A DNA stretch of 64,000 nt from Desmodesmus armatus (lineage: Eukaryota > Chlorophyta > Chlorophyceae > Sphaeropleales > Scenedesmaceae), in NCBI GenBank assembly GCA_007449985.2, contig VIIQ02000174.1, positions 1 through 64,000 of the forward strand, given 5' to 3'. Positions 9,951 through 21,558 of this stretch are shown piece by piece. A program made the translations under genes and the position numbers. The notes beneath the pieces are model-generated. The model searched no databases. It saw nothing but the letters and a program-made list of their open reading frames with translations, and was not told where the DNA came from. The stretch's first letter is position 1. Each line of letters opens with the position of its first letter.

Positions 9951-11504
9951 ATGCTGCACATGTCAGCATCTGCTTACACAGTGGCAGTAGATGCAGGGGT
10001 TGCACAACGTGCACAGGTGCATGCCTACAGGGTTGCATGCCCTAATCAAGTCAGGTGGTCAAGGGGGTGCCGCGGAGACAGCTGCCTGGTGCAGGGCGCC
10101 ACGAGCAGCCCAGGTGTGGAGTCCCGCCCGGCTCCTGGGCCCCTGACAGCTGCCTTCGTCAAGTTGCTGCAGCAGCACACTCCAAGCAGGATGCTGCTGC
10201 AGGGCAATGAAGCTCTACTGCACAGTGGCCCCAGCAGCGACCTCAACCTACAGCAACTGCACCACACCAACCAGCTGCTGCAGTGTGCTGCCCAGCTGGC
10301 ACCGCAGTTTCAGCCGCACCAGGCCTCACTCATCCTGTATGTTTGTGCCAAATGCCAGCTGCCGTGCACCCAGCAGCTGCTGCACGGCCTGATGCAGCAG
10401 CTGCAGCCCAGCCAGCTGCAGCAGCTGCCGCCTGCAGGCCTTGTAAATGCTGCATGGGCTCTTGCAGTCCTGCAAGCAGACCCTGGTGCCGCATGGATGG
10501 ACGCCTTCTATGTCATGGTTGGCAGCAGCTTCACTTCCGGCAGGCAAGGACAGCACCCAGTGGATAGCATCCAGAGTGAGACCACAGCAAGCAGTACATG
10601 CAGCACAGGGGAGCGCAACAACAGTGGGAGCAACAGCAGTGGCGGCAGGAGTGATGCCTCAATGGCAGCAGTGTTCAACAGGCACCAGCTGGTGCAGCTG
10701 CTGTGGGCTGTGGCTAGGTTGAAGCGGCGGCCTCCTGCAGCATGGCTGCAGGACCTGCTGTCAGCATTGCAGCAGCAGCTACAGGTGCTTGCTGCTACAG
10801 AGCTCACCAATGTGATCTGGGCACTCGCGCAGGTCGGTTTCCGGCCGGGGCGGGTGTGGTTGCAGGCCTGGTTCCTGGCCAGCCGGTGCGCCCTGCCCAC
10901 CTGCAGTGCAGACACCCTGGCTTGCCAGGCGGCCAGCTTGGGGGTGCTGCGAGTCACACTCAGCAACGGCAGGTGGCTGGTGGCGTTCAGGGCGGCCACG
11001 GTGCAGCAGCTGCATGCGCTGCTGCCGCGCCACATCGGGTCCATCTTCTGTGGCCTTGCCAAGCGCCGCAGCCCCGCTCCACCCCACTGGGTGAGGCTGT
11101 TGCTGCTGCAATCGCTGCAGCTGATGGAAGCCGGGGTGGGCGCTCAAGTGAACAGCACCAGGGGCTCCTGCGAGGAGGCTTCTGACTCCTCTGCGTGCAA
11201 CGTGGCAGCCATCGTGTGGTCGCTGCCGCTGCTGCTGTACCCCACTGCAATCGAATGGGCTGCGCAGCAGGACAATGCAGCACTGCTGAAGCGCCTTGCG
11301 GCTGCCAGCCTGCCGTTGCTCACTCAGTGCAGTGTAGGGCAACTGGTGCAGCTGGCCGTGGGGTTTGCAAGGCTGGGGTTCTATCCTGGTGTTCACTGGC
11401 TGAAAAGCCACGAGAATGCAGTAGCGCAGCACAAGCTGTCACTCACAGATGTCAACAGGCTGCGGTTACAGGTTGCAGCAAGGCAGCTCTGGAAGGATGG
11501 CTAA
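9951..11504 (+). CDS. OPR (octatricopeptide repeat) type organelle RNA-binding protein
   Basis: A single open frame of 517 residues, preceded by an in-frame stop immediately before the ATG. It holds spaced repeats with the OPR signature of a hydrophobic helix followed by P..W: PGAAWMDAF, PPAAWLQDLL, PGRVWLQAW, PPHWVRLLLL and PGVHWLKS, each preceded by an A.A.W.LA or V.L.WA.A helix such as LVNAAWALAVL and LTNVIWALAQVG. OPR proteins are nucleus-encoded factors that bind specific organelle transcripts in chlorophycean algae and act in RNA stability, splicing or translation. The first 70 residues could be an organelle transit peptide, though basic residues are not dominant. A serine/glycine/asparagine-rich insert lies near residues 205-240. 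No C-terminal RAP domain is seen. Target RNA and organelle cannot be told. Confidence 0.72.
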   Translation: MLHMSASAYTVAVDAGVAQRAQVHAYRVACPNQVRWSRGCRGDSCLVQGATSSPGVESRPAPGPLTAAFVKLLQQHTPSRMLLQGNEALLHSGPSSDLNLQQLHHTNQLLQCAAQLAPQFQPHQASLILYVCAKCQLPCTQQLLHGLMQQLQPSQLQQLPPAGLVNAAWALAVLQADPGAAWMDAFYVMVGSSFTSGRQGQHPVDSIQSETTASSTCSTGERNNSGSNSSGGRSDASMAAVFNRHQLVQLLWAVARLKRRPPAAWLQDLLSALQQQLQVLAATELTNVIWALAQVGFRPGRVWLQAWFLASRCALPTCSADTLACQAASLGVLRVTLSNGRWLVAFRAATVQQLHALLPRHIGSIFCGLAKRRSPAPPHWVRLLLLQSLQLMEAGVGAQVNSTRGSCEEASDSSACNVAAIVWSLPLLLYPTAIEWAAQQDNAALLKRLAAASLPLLTQCSVGQLVQLAVGFARLGFYPGVHWLKSHENAVAQHKLSLTDVNRLRLQVAARQLWKDG

Positions 11505-12619
11505 GCAGTGGCTGGTCTGTACACATCAGGCGGCGCCCGACTAGCAGATGTGGAGCCTTTGTAGCACAGCAGGTGAGTGGAAACAGGCTATGAGCTGTTT
11601 GGGAGCTTGCATGCAGCAATTGCTAAGCCATGCCCGCAGCATGTGAACTGGTTGAGGTTGCTCAACCCATGCTTGCACCATCCTGTGTTGCAGCAGGAGG
11701 TGGGCCAATATCCCCTTGAACCTGGCATGGCAGCCCTTCATGCACCAGCTACAACTCAATCCTGCTTTGCACCGGCTGTACCTGAGCCTACCCATGCCCA
11801 TGTCCTTCCTGTGTGCAGGGCCCCTTCACCTACAGGCCATTTGCATGCGATGTTGTGCAAGCGCTGTTGGGGTGTTTCTAAAGGTCTGGCCTACAGAAGC
11901 ACGGCACTTGCTTTCCTGGGCCAGGAGGTGGGGGGTGGCAGGCATCAAATAATATGCCAATGTTGTGCAGCTGTACATTGGTGCGACAGAGCAGGTCCTG
12001 GGCCAGTGGACCAGCATGCAGCAGGTTGTCGCAACCACAGCAGCTGTGGCCAGGCAAAGGAAGCCAGGGGGGTTTTGTAGGGGATTTGCAGGTCTGTACA
12101 TGTATGGTGCCAGCTGAGCAAGCTGTGCCATCTGGTGGCCCCTTGGAAGTCGTGCACGCAGTGCACTAGTTGGTCACAGGCCAGGGTGTGAATAGGCAGG
12201 CAGGGCAGCACCTGATGTTGTGGATGGGAGGGTGGTTCTGCACCCCCCCCCCCCCACCGACTTCTGGGTTGGCCAAGACTGATTGCAATTGAGGCGTTGG
12301 CACATTCACCTTGTTGACACGGCTTGATGGCATTCAGTCTGTGATGGGGCCAGGAACATTTCACAGTCACAGTCGGCCACATAATGGCACCGGCTGTCCT
12401 CTCAGCAAACGCAATCGACAAGCTGCCTGTAGCCTGCTCTTTGCAAGTCACCACTGCAAAACATGCTTTTGTCCCTTGCCATTGTGTTCCTGCTCCTGCT
12501 CTGAGTAGGAGCCCACCCCTGCAGTTGAAGCACATGACTGCATGGGCTGGGTGGCCAGTGTTAACTTAACATGAATGAAGCAACGTTCAAGGCTTGACAG
12601 AGCAAGCAGACACGAACAT

Positions 12620-12690
12620 CATGCATCACTACCTACTTCTTTTCGTTGACAGACAGGGCAGCTTCAGCCTCTGCGATCTTATTACAACGA
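12620..12690 (-). repeat. Dispersed repeat copy 1
   Basis: Read on the minus strand, this segment matches the plus-strand sequence at about 46684-46748 nearly base for base, including AAGATCGCAGAGGCTGAAG and TCAACGAAAAGAAGT. A shorter match occurs at 26380-26412 and a weaker one at 47350. It may be the end of a transposable element; no inverted repeats were found. This copy places a TGTAA in the 3' flank of SEC24. Confidence 0.65.
12682..12686 (-). terminator. TGTAA poly(A) signal candidate for SEC24
   Basis: TGTAA is the known polyadenylation motif of volvocalean algae. It lies about 120 bases past the SEC24 stop and within a dispersed repeat copy. The motif is short and could occur by chance. 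Confidence 0.35.
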
Positions 12691-12805
12691 ACAAAAAATT
12701 TCTTCACAACATGAGCTGTGGCTCCACGTCCACCCTGCTTGGCAGCACACCCCCTGGGCCTCTACACAGTCGGGACTGCAGACTGCTCCACACCCTTGTG
12801 GGTGC

Positions 12806-15800
12806 TCACTTGTTCATGACATCCCTGTGCAGCTTCAGCAGATAATCGCTATAGCCCCACTGCCCCTGCGCCCTGTCCTCCACAAACATGGGCATCACGT
12901 GGGCCTCCACAGGGGTGCCCTGGCGCACAGCGTAGGCCAGCGCAAAAGCGCCGGAGTGTGAGGAGCGCAGGTGCGCCAGCAGGCGGCACAGGCGCTGGGA
13001 CAGAGGGCTTTGGCGCGCTGGCTCGAGTGGAACAGTGGAGGGGTCCACCGCGGGGCTGGCAGCCTCCGCACCCAGCACCTGCAGCAGAGCAAATGCAGAC
13101 CAATCAGAGCCAGGGCTGAGGGGTTGCGTGAGTTACTCATGACACAGGGCGCAGCAACGCTCCCTCCCCCTGCTCCCTGAATAATCCTGTCTGGTTGACA
13201 CAACATAAGAGCACACGAGCAGCTGTGCTGTCGCAAAGGGCGCACTGCCAACAATGAATGACAGAAAGTGTACAAATGCACAGAGAGCAAAGATTGCGCT
13301 GAGTGCTCAGACTCCTTGCTCACACCATGCGTAACACACAGGCCCTTCTGGATGCGATATTGAATCTGAAACTGCCTGTGCGCTGCCCCTTAAACAAGGA
13401 ACAAAGGCAGCACAGCCTGCTGCACGAAGAGCTTGGACCCGAACAGTGCCTCATGCATTCTTGATCCCGAAGCTGCCTGTGCGCTGCCCCACGTGTATGT
13501 TTCATATTGTTTCAAAGGCAATGGACAGCGCAGCCAGCTGCTGCTGGGGCCTACCTGTGTGAGCCATGCTGCTGACACGTCCCGTCCCAGCCACACCACC
13601 AAGACCTGCCCGTTGTTGATGAGGTAGGCCCCATCGGGACGGAAGAAGCCCAGGCTGGGAGGCACACAGGGGGGGAGCACTACCTGCGCGCAGACACACA
13701 ACTCTTGTAACTCTTGTGTTGAACACACACATCGGTGTCCACCTCCTCATGCCCATGCCAATGCACTCTCTGGCATCTTTGACTTTCCTGGTGGGACATT
13801 TGTAGTGAGCAGGGATCAGTACAAAGGCACTCCCCTCTGCTGACACACCCACGCCTGCGAACGCACGCCCTTCCCCCAAACATCCCAGCCCCCAACCCCT
13901 ACCACCCACCCACCCCGCCCTGCACCCACCCCACCCCCGTGTGACTCAAGGACAGCAAGCTGCTGCAGCACTGCTGGAACACCACACACGAGCCACCTGC
14001 TGCAACGCAGCCTTCGCTTTGCCCGCAGGCCGGGCCGCCTGTGCAGCGGCCGATAACAGCATACCACACCAAGGGTGCTGCACTTTGCAGCACGAGCTGC
14101 ATGACCTGACATACGCCTCAGGACTGGGTACTTACTACAGCCCACAGGGCTGCATGCCTGCTCCTGCCACACCCACCTTGCCGCCCTGCTCTGTGCCCCA
14201 TGCTGCGTCAGGTGGCGTGATGTCGTAAATGTCTGGGTAGGCCAGCAGCAGCGTATCCTCAACAGGAGCTGCCATCAAGCTGTGCGCAGCTGCACTCCGC
14301 TCATCAGCAGCAACATCATGTCCAGCGCCCCTGCACCACCACAGGCCGCCAGACAGGCAAAAACTCAGCAGACAAGCAGCCCGATGAACGCCAGTACCAT
14401 ACCGTTAAGCTGTGTACTGCAGTCCATGTGACCTTGGCAATCGCTGATGCTAGGTCTGTAAACAAACCTAGCTTGGGTGTACCGCGACGAGCACGAGGAT
14501 TGCAGTCGTGTACTTAAGGACAGCAGGATGTGCCTGTCTTGTGCCAGTGGCACCAAAGCCAGGTCTGGTCAACCACAAGCACAATCGCTACATCAGCGCG
14601 CTGGACACCAGCCGCGGCCTACCTGAAGGCACTGGTCTTTGTCAGGCCCAGCAGGAGTGCTGGCATGTACCTCAGGGTGGAGGGGTAGATGAGTGCGCCG
14701 GGGTTGCGCACATGTGCGCCATGCAGCAGCCGGTACTCCTTGAGGGTCAGCGACAGCTTGCCCTGCATGCACAGCAGCACACTCACCCCTCAGGACCAAC
14801 ACAATGCAGCAAGGACTGGGGCCGGGCACACTGCATATCTTGCCAGCTCTCACATTCACGCTGTGCACTGCACCTAGGGTGACATGAAGGATGTCCTTAC
14901 GCGACATGGGACGCCATGGGCGTACGCATGCATGTGCGTGCACGAATGCGCCTTCCACCAGCAGGCCTTGCACCAGCACTAGCGTCCAGCCAAGCTCCGG
15001 CACCCACCAGCAGCGTATCCCTTGTCTCCTGCAGTTTGGCCATGAGGGACTTCTCCACCCCCAGCTTGGCCAGGAGGCAGGCTGTTGCGGCTCCGTCAGC
15101 AGCCCGGTACAGCTCACTCAGCTCACTCAGGACAGGCAGCATCATCGTGTGAACCCTGGCACGGCACACAAAAGCAGCAGACAGGCACCCATTACAGGTA
15201 CAGCCACAACACACTTCGGGTCACGGCAAAGCCGTGCACCCCGCACGGGAGCCAGAGGCATATGGGACTCATTTCACCATTTGCACTCAGTTTGTGCTAA
15301 AATTTCACAGCTCCATGGCATAGTGATGCAATCTGCAGACGCGCTCATGCAAAAGAGGCCTACACCAGTGGCCTATTCATGCGTGCAGTCGAGCCCACCT
15401 GATGCGGCGCTCCCCATTGCTGCTGGTGTGCAGCAGTGCGCACTGCACGAATGCCACTGGTCCCTGCACCATGGTCTCCTCGTGGCTGATCTGCACTGCA
15501 AAGCTCTTGTCAGGGTCGCAGGTTGGCAGCGCCAGCAGGTCCGTACTGCAGCAGCCAACGCAGTAGACAACAGTACCTCACACACTTGCTTCGTGCTGGG
15601 GCCATTGCAAGGCTGGCGTGGCAGGTGTCACGCATGTGCTCACTGCTGAGGGCAATTGCAAGGCTGGCTTGACACACGCCGACAGCTGCCTGCATAGCTA
15701 TGAGCCTGGCGAGCCTGCATGAAGTGTGACCGATACACCCAACCACATGCTCACGGACACGCAATGCATGCGCATCAGCATGCACCTTCTGTTGAAAAAG

Positions 15801-18800
15801 TGGCCATGGAAGGAGCTGATTTTGAGGCCCCTACTGCAGCGAATCCGCATAACTGCCTCCCATGCTGTAGGGCGTGTCAGGTTGCGCTGTAACTCTGCTG
15901 CCAGCTTGGGCCCATCACGCCCCGCATGGAACGAGGGGTAGTAATACACCTGTGAAAAGGAGATGGCAGTGTGGGAGCCACAGAGCGGACCGTGCTGTGA
16001 ACCCTGGGCAAAGCACACGACTTAAAGGGTGAGCTTCAAACCAGCACCAGCACCACCAGGCAGCACTCCCTGACGCAAGTTGTCTCGTGCTGGACAGTGC
16101 CTGGTCTGGCTCCTGCTGCTGACATGTGACTACTAGCGGCCAGCCATCCGCAACAACTCTGAGTGTGCACCATAGTCATGCATGTTGTCTACTTCTACTG
16201 AGGCTGCCATGCACACTAGCTAGCTTGCACGTTGCATGTCATGCTGCTGCTTTGCTGCTGACACAACATGCAGGCCGCGCACCTGCCCACAGGTGTAGCG
16301 TGGTATGCTGCTGATGCTGGCCAGGTCTGCAAAGCTGTTGGTGCCCAGGAACACGTCCAGCGTGATCTGCCTGCTGCTGGCCTCCCCTGCGTAGCGCTTG
16401 AAGAAGGGGTCTTCAGGGTTGCGCAGCTGCGCCTCCCGCTCAGTGTTGTACAGGCTGAGGTTGTCCCTGCTGGGCTTCAGCTTGCCCGGGCCTAGGCTGG
16501 GCAACCCAGCCTGGAACAGCAGCAGCTTGCCGCCCAGGTGACCCATCACCAGATACGCAGCCTGCACAGTATGCAGCACCAGCACAGCAGCGCAACACAC
16601 TCAGCAGGCTGCTAGCCACCACCATGGTGTTGCCGATGTGTTGACACATGCTATGCAACCAAGCACCACAACGCACCAGGACAAGGTCAAAAAATTGTGT
16701 AGGCAAAGTGCAGCCCCTGCTGCGTGCCAGGGCTTTCAGCTGTCAGCCAGGAGCCCTGCCTTACAGCTCAGGGCGGTCTGGCTCAGACGGCCGCTGTCAA
16801 ATAGTAGAGGGGGAAAGACTGTCCCAGGATGGCCCTTCTTGCATAGCATAGCACAGCATAGCACAGCGTGTGCTGCCAGCCCTTGCTGGCGTGGCTCACT
16901 CACCTGGAGTGCTGGCCCCATGGCGGAGTCGTTGCTGGTGTTTGCGGTGTACCCCGCCGGCAGTGCGTCCAGCAGTGCGTCCACCAGCTCCCTGCTGTCA
17001 TGCAGGTTGACCAGCAGGTCGTCAGGCATGGGCAGGAACGGGTCATCCAGCTCAGTCACCACCAGCATCTGCACACAGCAACACACATTTGGCATACATA
17101 ACTGAGCCATGCAGACAGTGTGTTGGTGTCTCTCACCAGGTTCCCAGGCTGCCGCCCTTGCCTTGTGCATCTTACGCAGCAACGGCACACAGAAGGCATG
17201 TGTGTCTGCATACACAACGCTCAGCCCCCCCCCCCCCCCCCCCCCCCCCCGCATGCATGCACCCCCTCACCCCCCCCCCCCCCTTACAGCTGGTCCAGGC
17301 AGGCCTTGATGTTGGAGGGCACCACCCGTGAGCATGCCAACCCCTCGCCCCCCCCCCCCCGCAAGCATCCCCTCCCCTCGCCCCCCCCCCTTTGCAAGGA
17401 TGCCACCCCCTTACCCCCCTCAATTTGCAAGCATGCCATCACCACCCCACCTGTGGTGCTGCCAGGTTGGCCTTGAGGTTGTAGAAGTGCAGGCTGGCGT
17501 CGTAGGTGATGAAGCCCACCAGAGTACGCTCGTCACCGGGCAGCTGGTCCAGGCAGGACTTGATGGTGGACGCCACCACCGACACCATCCCGCAGGCATA
17601 CGCTGCAGCACTCACGTCAATCACGAAAAAGTACACGGGAGGCATCGGCGGACGTACCTGCACAAGCGCAGTGCAGCGCAACAGACAGCGCGCGCGCAGG
17701 CAAGGCAATCACGACAATCCTTCAAACCAAAAGCCAAGGCATTCCAGGCAATCAGGTACAATTTCATTTAGCCCCAACAAACCTACGCACATCATGCTAG
17801 TACCAACACCTTCGTAGCCTACACACATCCAGGTGTTGCAGCCAGGATGGCAGCACAACCCAGGAGTTACTGATCATGCAAGTGCATGCTGTGTATTTGC
17901 TGCTGTATGGAGCCAGCATGGCAGGCAGCTGCAGGAGCCCCCTTGACTGCACGACACACAGGAATGGGCGGTGGACATCCCACTTGGGGGCTGGTGCTGC
18001 ATCGGAGTTGACACCCTACCATGTACTCCTGAGGTGCCACCCACTCCACTGTCCCACAGTTCAGCTCTGGCCTCTCACTGATGTCGCGCCTGCAGATGGA
18101 TGGGCAGAACAATTAGTACTGCACGTAGTGAATGAAGTGTTGAGCCGCCAGCCAGCATCATCACAAGAAACATGCTGGCGACAGCTTCCAGGCACTGTCT
18201 GATAGCTTTAAGCTGCATGCCACGGCACATTTCTGCAGCAAACATGCCGGCCCTGAGTGTCTAGATCAGTCCAGCAGTGCGGTGATGAGGGGGGCCATCC
18301 GTGTTCTACCAGCAGCAGGCCCCACCTGACCCCGTTTGTGTCCAGTGTGCTGAAGTACTCGACTGGCACCTCATTGAGCATCGCACACACGTTGCACTTG
18401 AAGCGCCGCCCCCCATCCACCCACTGGCAGAAGGGGTTCATGTAAGTCCTGCAGCGCCTGCAGCGCACAATGCCGTGACTGCCCAGAGGGATCACAGGCA
18501 CGGGGCGCCCCAGGGCCTCGTCCGCCATAGGCCGCACCACAACGCCCAGAGGCAGCTGCCACCTGCGCAAGCATGGAGACTAGGAAATTGTCATGTCTTA
18601 ACAAAGCTAAGACAGGGGCTGAGGCAGGCTCGAAACTCCAAGCTAGCTAGAACTTCCTAAACAGCTGGACACGTGCCATGCACGCCCAGAGGCAGCTGCC
18701 ACCTGCGCCAGTGTGGAGACCAGAGAAGTGTCAGTTACTATACAAGGCTGAGGCAGGTGCTGTGGCGGGTTCAAACCTTAGAGATAGCCAGATTTTAATT

Positions 18801-20626
18801 ATTTGTCAACTGGGGACCTGCCATAAAGGCTGTACACCACAACCCACTGCAGCAAGGCATGACTGCTTGCCCCCTGCACAGCCCACCTGAGGCGCAGGGC
18901 CGTGCTGTTTGGAACTCCCACCACTGTGGGCCTCATGTTCTCAGGGCTGCAGTTGGCTCTGTCATACGGCTGCTGCGGCGCACGCGCTGCTGTGCGCTCC
19001 TCGCCAACAGGGCGCGGAAAGGTGCACACATCAGCTTCCGGTGCACCGGGCCCCGCTGACAGCATCAGCGACTCAAACTGCTCCACAAGCCGCTGCGCGC
19101 GCAGGCAACCAGGGCAGTGTAGACATTAGAAAGTGTGTCCACGACATTGTGTACAAGGCTACGCACAGCTGCGCCCTGACAGGGCGCAGGGGGCAAGCTC
19201 ACCCTGACACACCTGAAGCACAAGGCACACCGCCAGGGTACTGCTCAACCACTGGTAATCTGTTGCTGCTGCATGCCTGTATCCTGCAGCCTGCGAGTGC
19301 CGTGCTGGCTGTGTGTGTCAGTACCTGTCCTGCAGTAGCCATGCCCGGCTGGGGCCCTGGAGGGGCAGACATGCCCCCTGCTGGTGGAGCACCATAACCA
19401 CCCATTGGCGGAGGTCCACTGGGGCCCATTGGGCCTGGCATAGGCGGGCCTGCACAGCATACAGACAGAGGAACAGTGCAAGACACACGCACCGCAATAC
19501 TAGCAGCATACATGAGGAACGCTTGCTGCCACGTCTGTCCATCACACTGAGAAGGTGTTGCTAGCTTGTCCGACCAGGGCCGCACGCAATGACGTATCTT
19601 TTCCGCTGTCACACGCACATGTTTCAGTTGGGTTGCATGCCACATGTCAGCACACAGTTCATGCTGAGTTGCCGTCCAAGGTGCAGCGTGCATGCCTGCA
19701 GCTGGTGCCCGCCTTACCTGGCATCCCGGGGGACCAGGTGGCCTGAAGCCCTGCGGGCCGCCTGGCATGCCCCCCTGGCTCAGCGGTGGGCCAGGCATCT
19801 GCTGCTGCAACTGCGGCTGCAGCTGCTGCATTCCCATGCCCTGGGCATAGCTTGGGCCAACGTGTGAGCTTGCTGCTGCTGGTGGTGGTGCTGCTGCTGG
19901 CCCTGGCTGGCCAAAGCCAGGACCTGCACAAGCAGCGGCACCCAACCATGCAGGAAGCGCAAAAGTAAGAGGACAAACTGTTGAGGTCAGTGGCCAGCAA
20001 AACAGCACGCATGCACAGCCTGCGCGGACACCCACCCACCTACCTACCCACATTGCTAACAGATACAGGCTCTCTGTCCCAAAAAAGCTTGCGATGTCAA
20101 TCTGCAACCTCAGCATTGTCACAAATGTGCACGTATCTACGTCCTTTAAGTAATGCTTCTGCTGCAGAGGCAGGAGCAAGCTGCAACATCAAACTGCCTG
20201 CCCAACGCACCCCACACGGCTAACTAGCCAGGCTGAGGGCGGAGTGTACTGCCTGGGGCTCTTACCCTGCTGCTGCAGTCCTGGACCTCCTGGACCTGGA
20301 GCTGCCCCGGGCCGCGCCCACAGTGGCCCCGGGGGGCCGATAGGCCCTCGGGGCGGCTGTGAGGCTGCAGGCAGGCCCTGCTGCTGCGGCATGGGCTGCA
20401 TGACAGCTCCAGGCTGAGCAGGTCCCGGCCCTGACATCTGCATGGGACCATGCTGTTGTGCTGGCCTTGGTCCAGCTGTGGGCCCTGGCGGCCCTTGGAA
20501 AGGCTGCTGCAGGCCAGGCTGCTGCTGCACCAGATGATGGTGCTGCTGCTGCAGTAGATGCTGCTGCGACTGCTGTTGTTGCTGCAGAGGTGGCCGCTGC
20601 TGTGGAAAGTGTGGCTGCTGCTGCAT
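12806..20626 (-). CDS. SEC24: COPII coat protein SEC24
   Basis: Cargo-binding subunit of the COPII coat, which forms ER-to-Golgi vesicles with SEC23. Sixteen exons: 20626-20266, 19923-19718, 19449-19325, 19092-18887, 18562-18326, 18089-18020, 17657-17451, 17068-16904, 16561-16283, 15949-15786, 15545-15399, 15155-15008, 14762-14623, 14330-14177, 13683-13555 and 13078-12806, about 1,003 residues, normal for the family. The N-terminal third is Gln/Pro/Gly-rich and disordered. The zinc finger shows VRCRRC and CNVC with the WVDGGRR motif, followed by ERPEL...EYM and the trunk domain (YFFVIDVSA, FITYD, VVTELDDPFLPMPDDLL). Beta-sandwich, helical and gelsolin regions follow (LGGKLLLFQ, TAWEAVMRIRC, FHGHFF, MVQGPVAFVQ, VEDRAQGQWGYSDYLL). 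All exon phases agree except exon 2 to exon 3, where the strong CAG/GTAAGG donor leaves the frame off by one; a weaker donor within the exon, a missed micro-exon or an indel would explain it. Confidence 0.95.
17225..17402. repeat. Poly-C tracts in SEC24 intron 7
   Basis: A run of 26 Cs (17225-17250) is followed by further C-runs near 17270-17284, 17349-17359 and 17380-17390. Between them, at 17287-17326, stands a 40-base near copy (36 of 40 matching) of SEC24 exon 7 sequence at 17541-17580. On the transcribed strand these are long G-runs. Confidence 0.85.
18542..18800. repeat. Diverged ~140-base tandem duplication across a SEC24 intron-exon junction
   Basis: The segment starting at 18542 (first bases of exon 5 plus the adjoining intron) recurs at 18682 with 27 identical leading bases and then partial similarity to about 18800. 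The second copy includes a duplicate acceptor CAG and the first 20 or so bases of exon 5, now inside the intron. Confidence 0.8.
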
Positions 20627-21558
20627 GGCTTAGTCCTGTGGCGAAGGGTGGGTTCCTGAATTGGCCTACCAGGGGCACAGGCTGCTCCCAAGATACCTGC
20701 ACGTGTCGCAAGACGCATGTGCAGCACAGGATCCATGTCACAGCTAACAGCTGCTGGCGTGGCTCCACTGCCAGTACCAGCCAACTACTGCGCCCTGCCA
20801 CCTTGCACCCCCAGCAGCTGTGCAGTGTAGTGCAACGTTACTCAACAATGCATCTGCCCCAAGCTTACTTTTAACCCCTACTAAGGGCGGGAGTGCATCG
20901 TTAACAAAGGAAGGCACATGGGGAGTGCAACAGATCCCACCTGAAGTCATGCACTGGCAGCACCGCTCACGATCTGGGGCTGTTTCCAGTTATGAAGGGT
21001 AAACGTCGGACATAAGAATGGTAATCACAGCCCTTCGTGCAACGTATGGACTCTCAAACAATCTGCTGTGCTCTAGGCCAATCTGCCGCTAGCCGCACGT
21101 AGCGATCATCCCTGCACTGCTGCTTGCGAAAGAACCAGCTGTATCATGATGGGCCTTCCTATTGCCAACCTGTGCAGTTTCGGTTACGACGGTTTTGGAT
21201 CAGTCCCTGTGGTTCTGCACAATGCGTAGCCCACTGTACATGACATACATACATGACAACCGGTAAAATTGGGTGTGCGGTGTGCTGTTGCAGGTAATAT
21301 TGTGGCGATGGCTGGGTGCTGATGATGGTGGTGGAACCTGGTGGACGCGCGTGCACTTCATTCGGGTGGCGGCCCCTTAGATGCATTGTAAACTAACGAG
21401 GACAGTCTACGTGTGCTGTGTACGCCGCTTGTCTTTCCCCTGCTGCTGCAGCTGCCCTTTCGTCTTCCCCATTCTCTGGCCTTGGGTTCCGGTTTGTTCT
21501 CTCCTCTTTTAAAATTTAATGAATCAATTCTCGTTTGATGTTGCAGCCGTGACCCACT

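Larger units (their letters stand above)
11505..12805. other. Intergenic region between the OPR gene and the 3' end of SEC24
   Basis: No gene is firmly supported. A short plus-strand frame at about 11716-11952, beginning NLAWQPF, has a faint OPR-helix look and might be a decayed or downstream exon. A run of about 15 Cs lies at 12242-12256. A dispersed repeat related to sequences at 26376, 46680 and 47350 lies at about 12620-12690 on the minus strand. It contains TGTAA on the minus strand (12686-12682), the usual volvocalean poly(A) signal, about 120 bases past the SEC24 stop. Confidence 0.5.

Noticed and set aside
10779..11432. 217-codon minus-strand frame opposite the OPR gene
   Set aside because: It is a shadow frame: the plus strand has regularly spaced P..W repeats, while the minus frame has biased composition and no domain.
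17225..17402. Assembly gap or vector at the long C-runs
   Set aside because: SEC24 exons on both sides join in phase and exon-derived sequence lies between the runs, so they are real intronic tracts, though their exact lengths are doubtful.
20266..20626. Separate poly-glutamine protein on the minus strand
   Set aside because: The Gln/Pro-rich frame joins in phase to the next exon and is the usual disordered N-terminus of SEC24.
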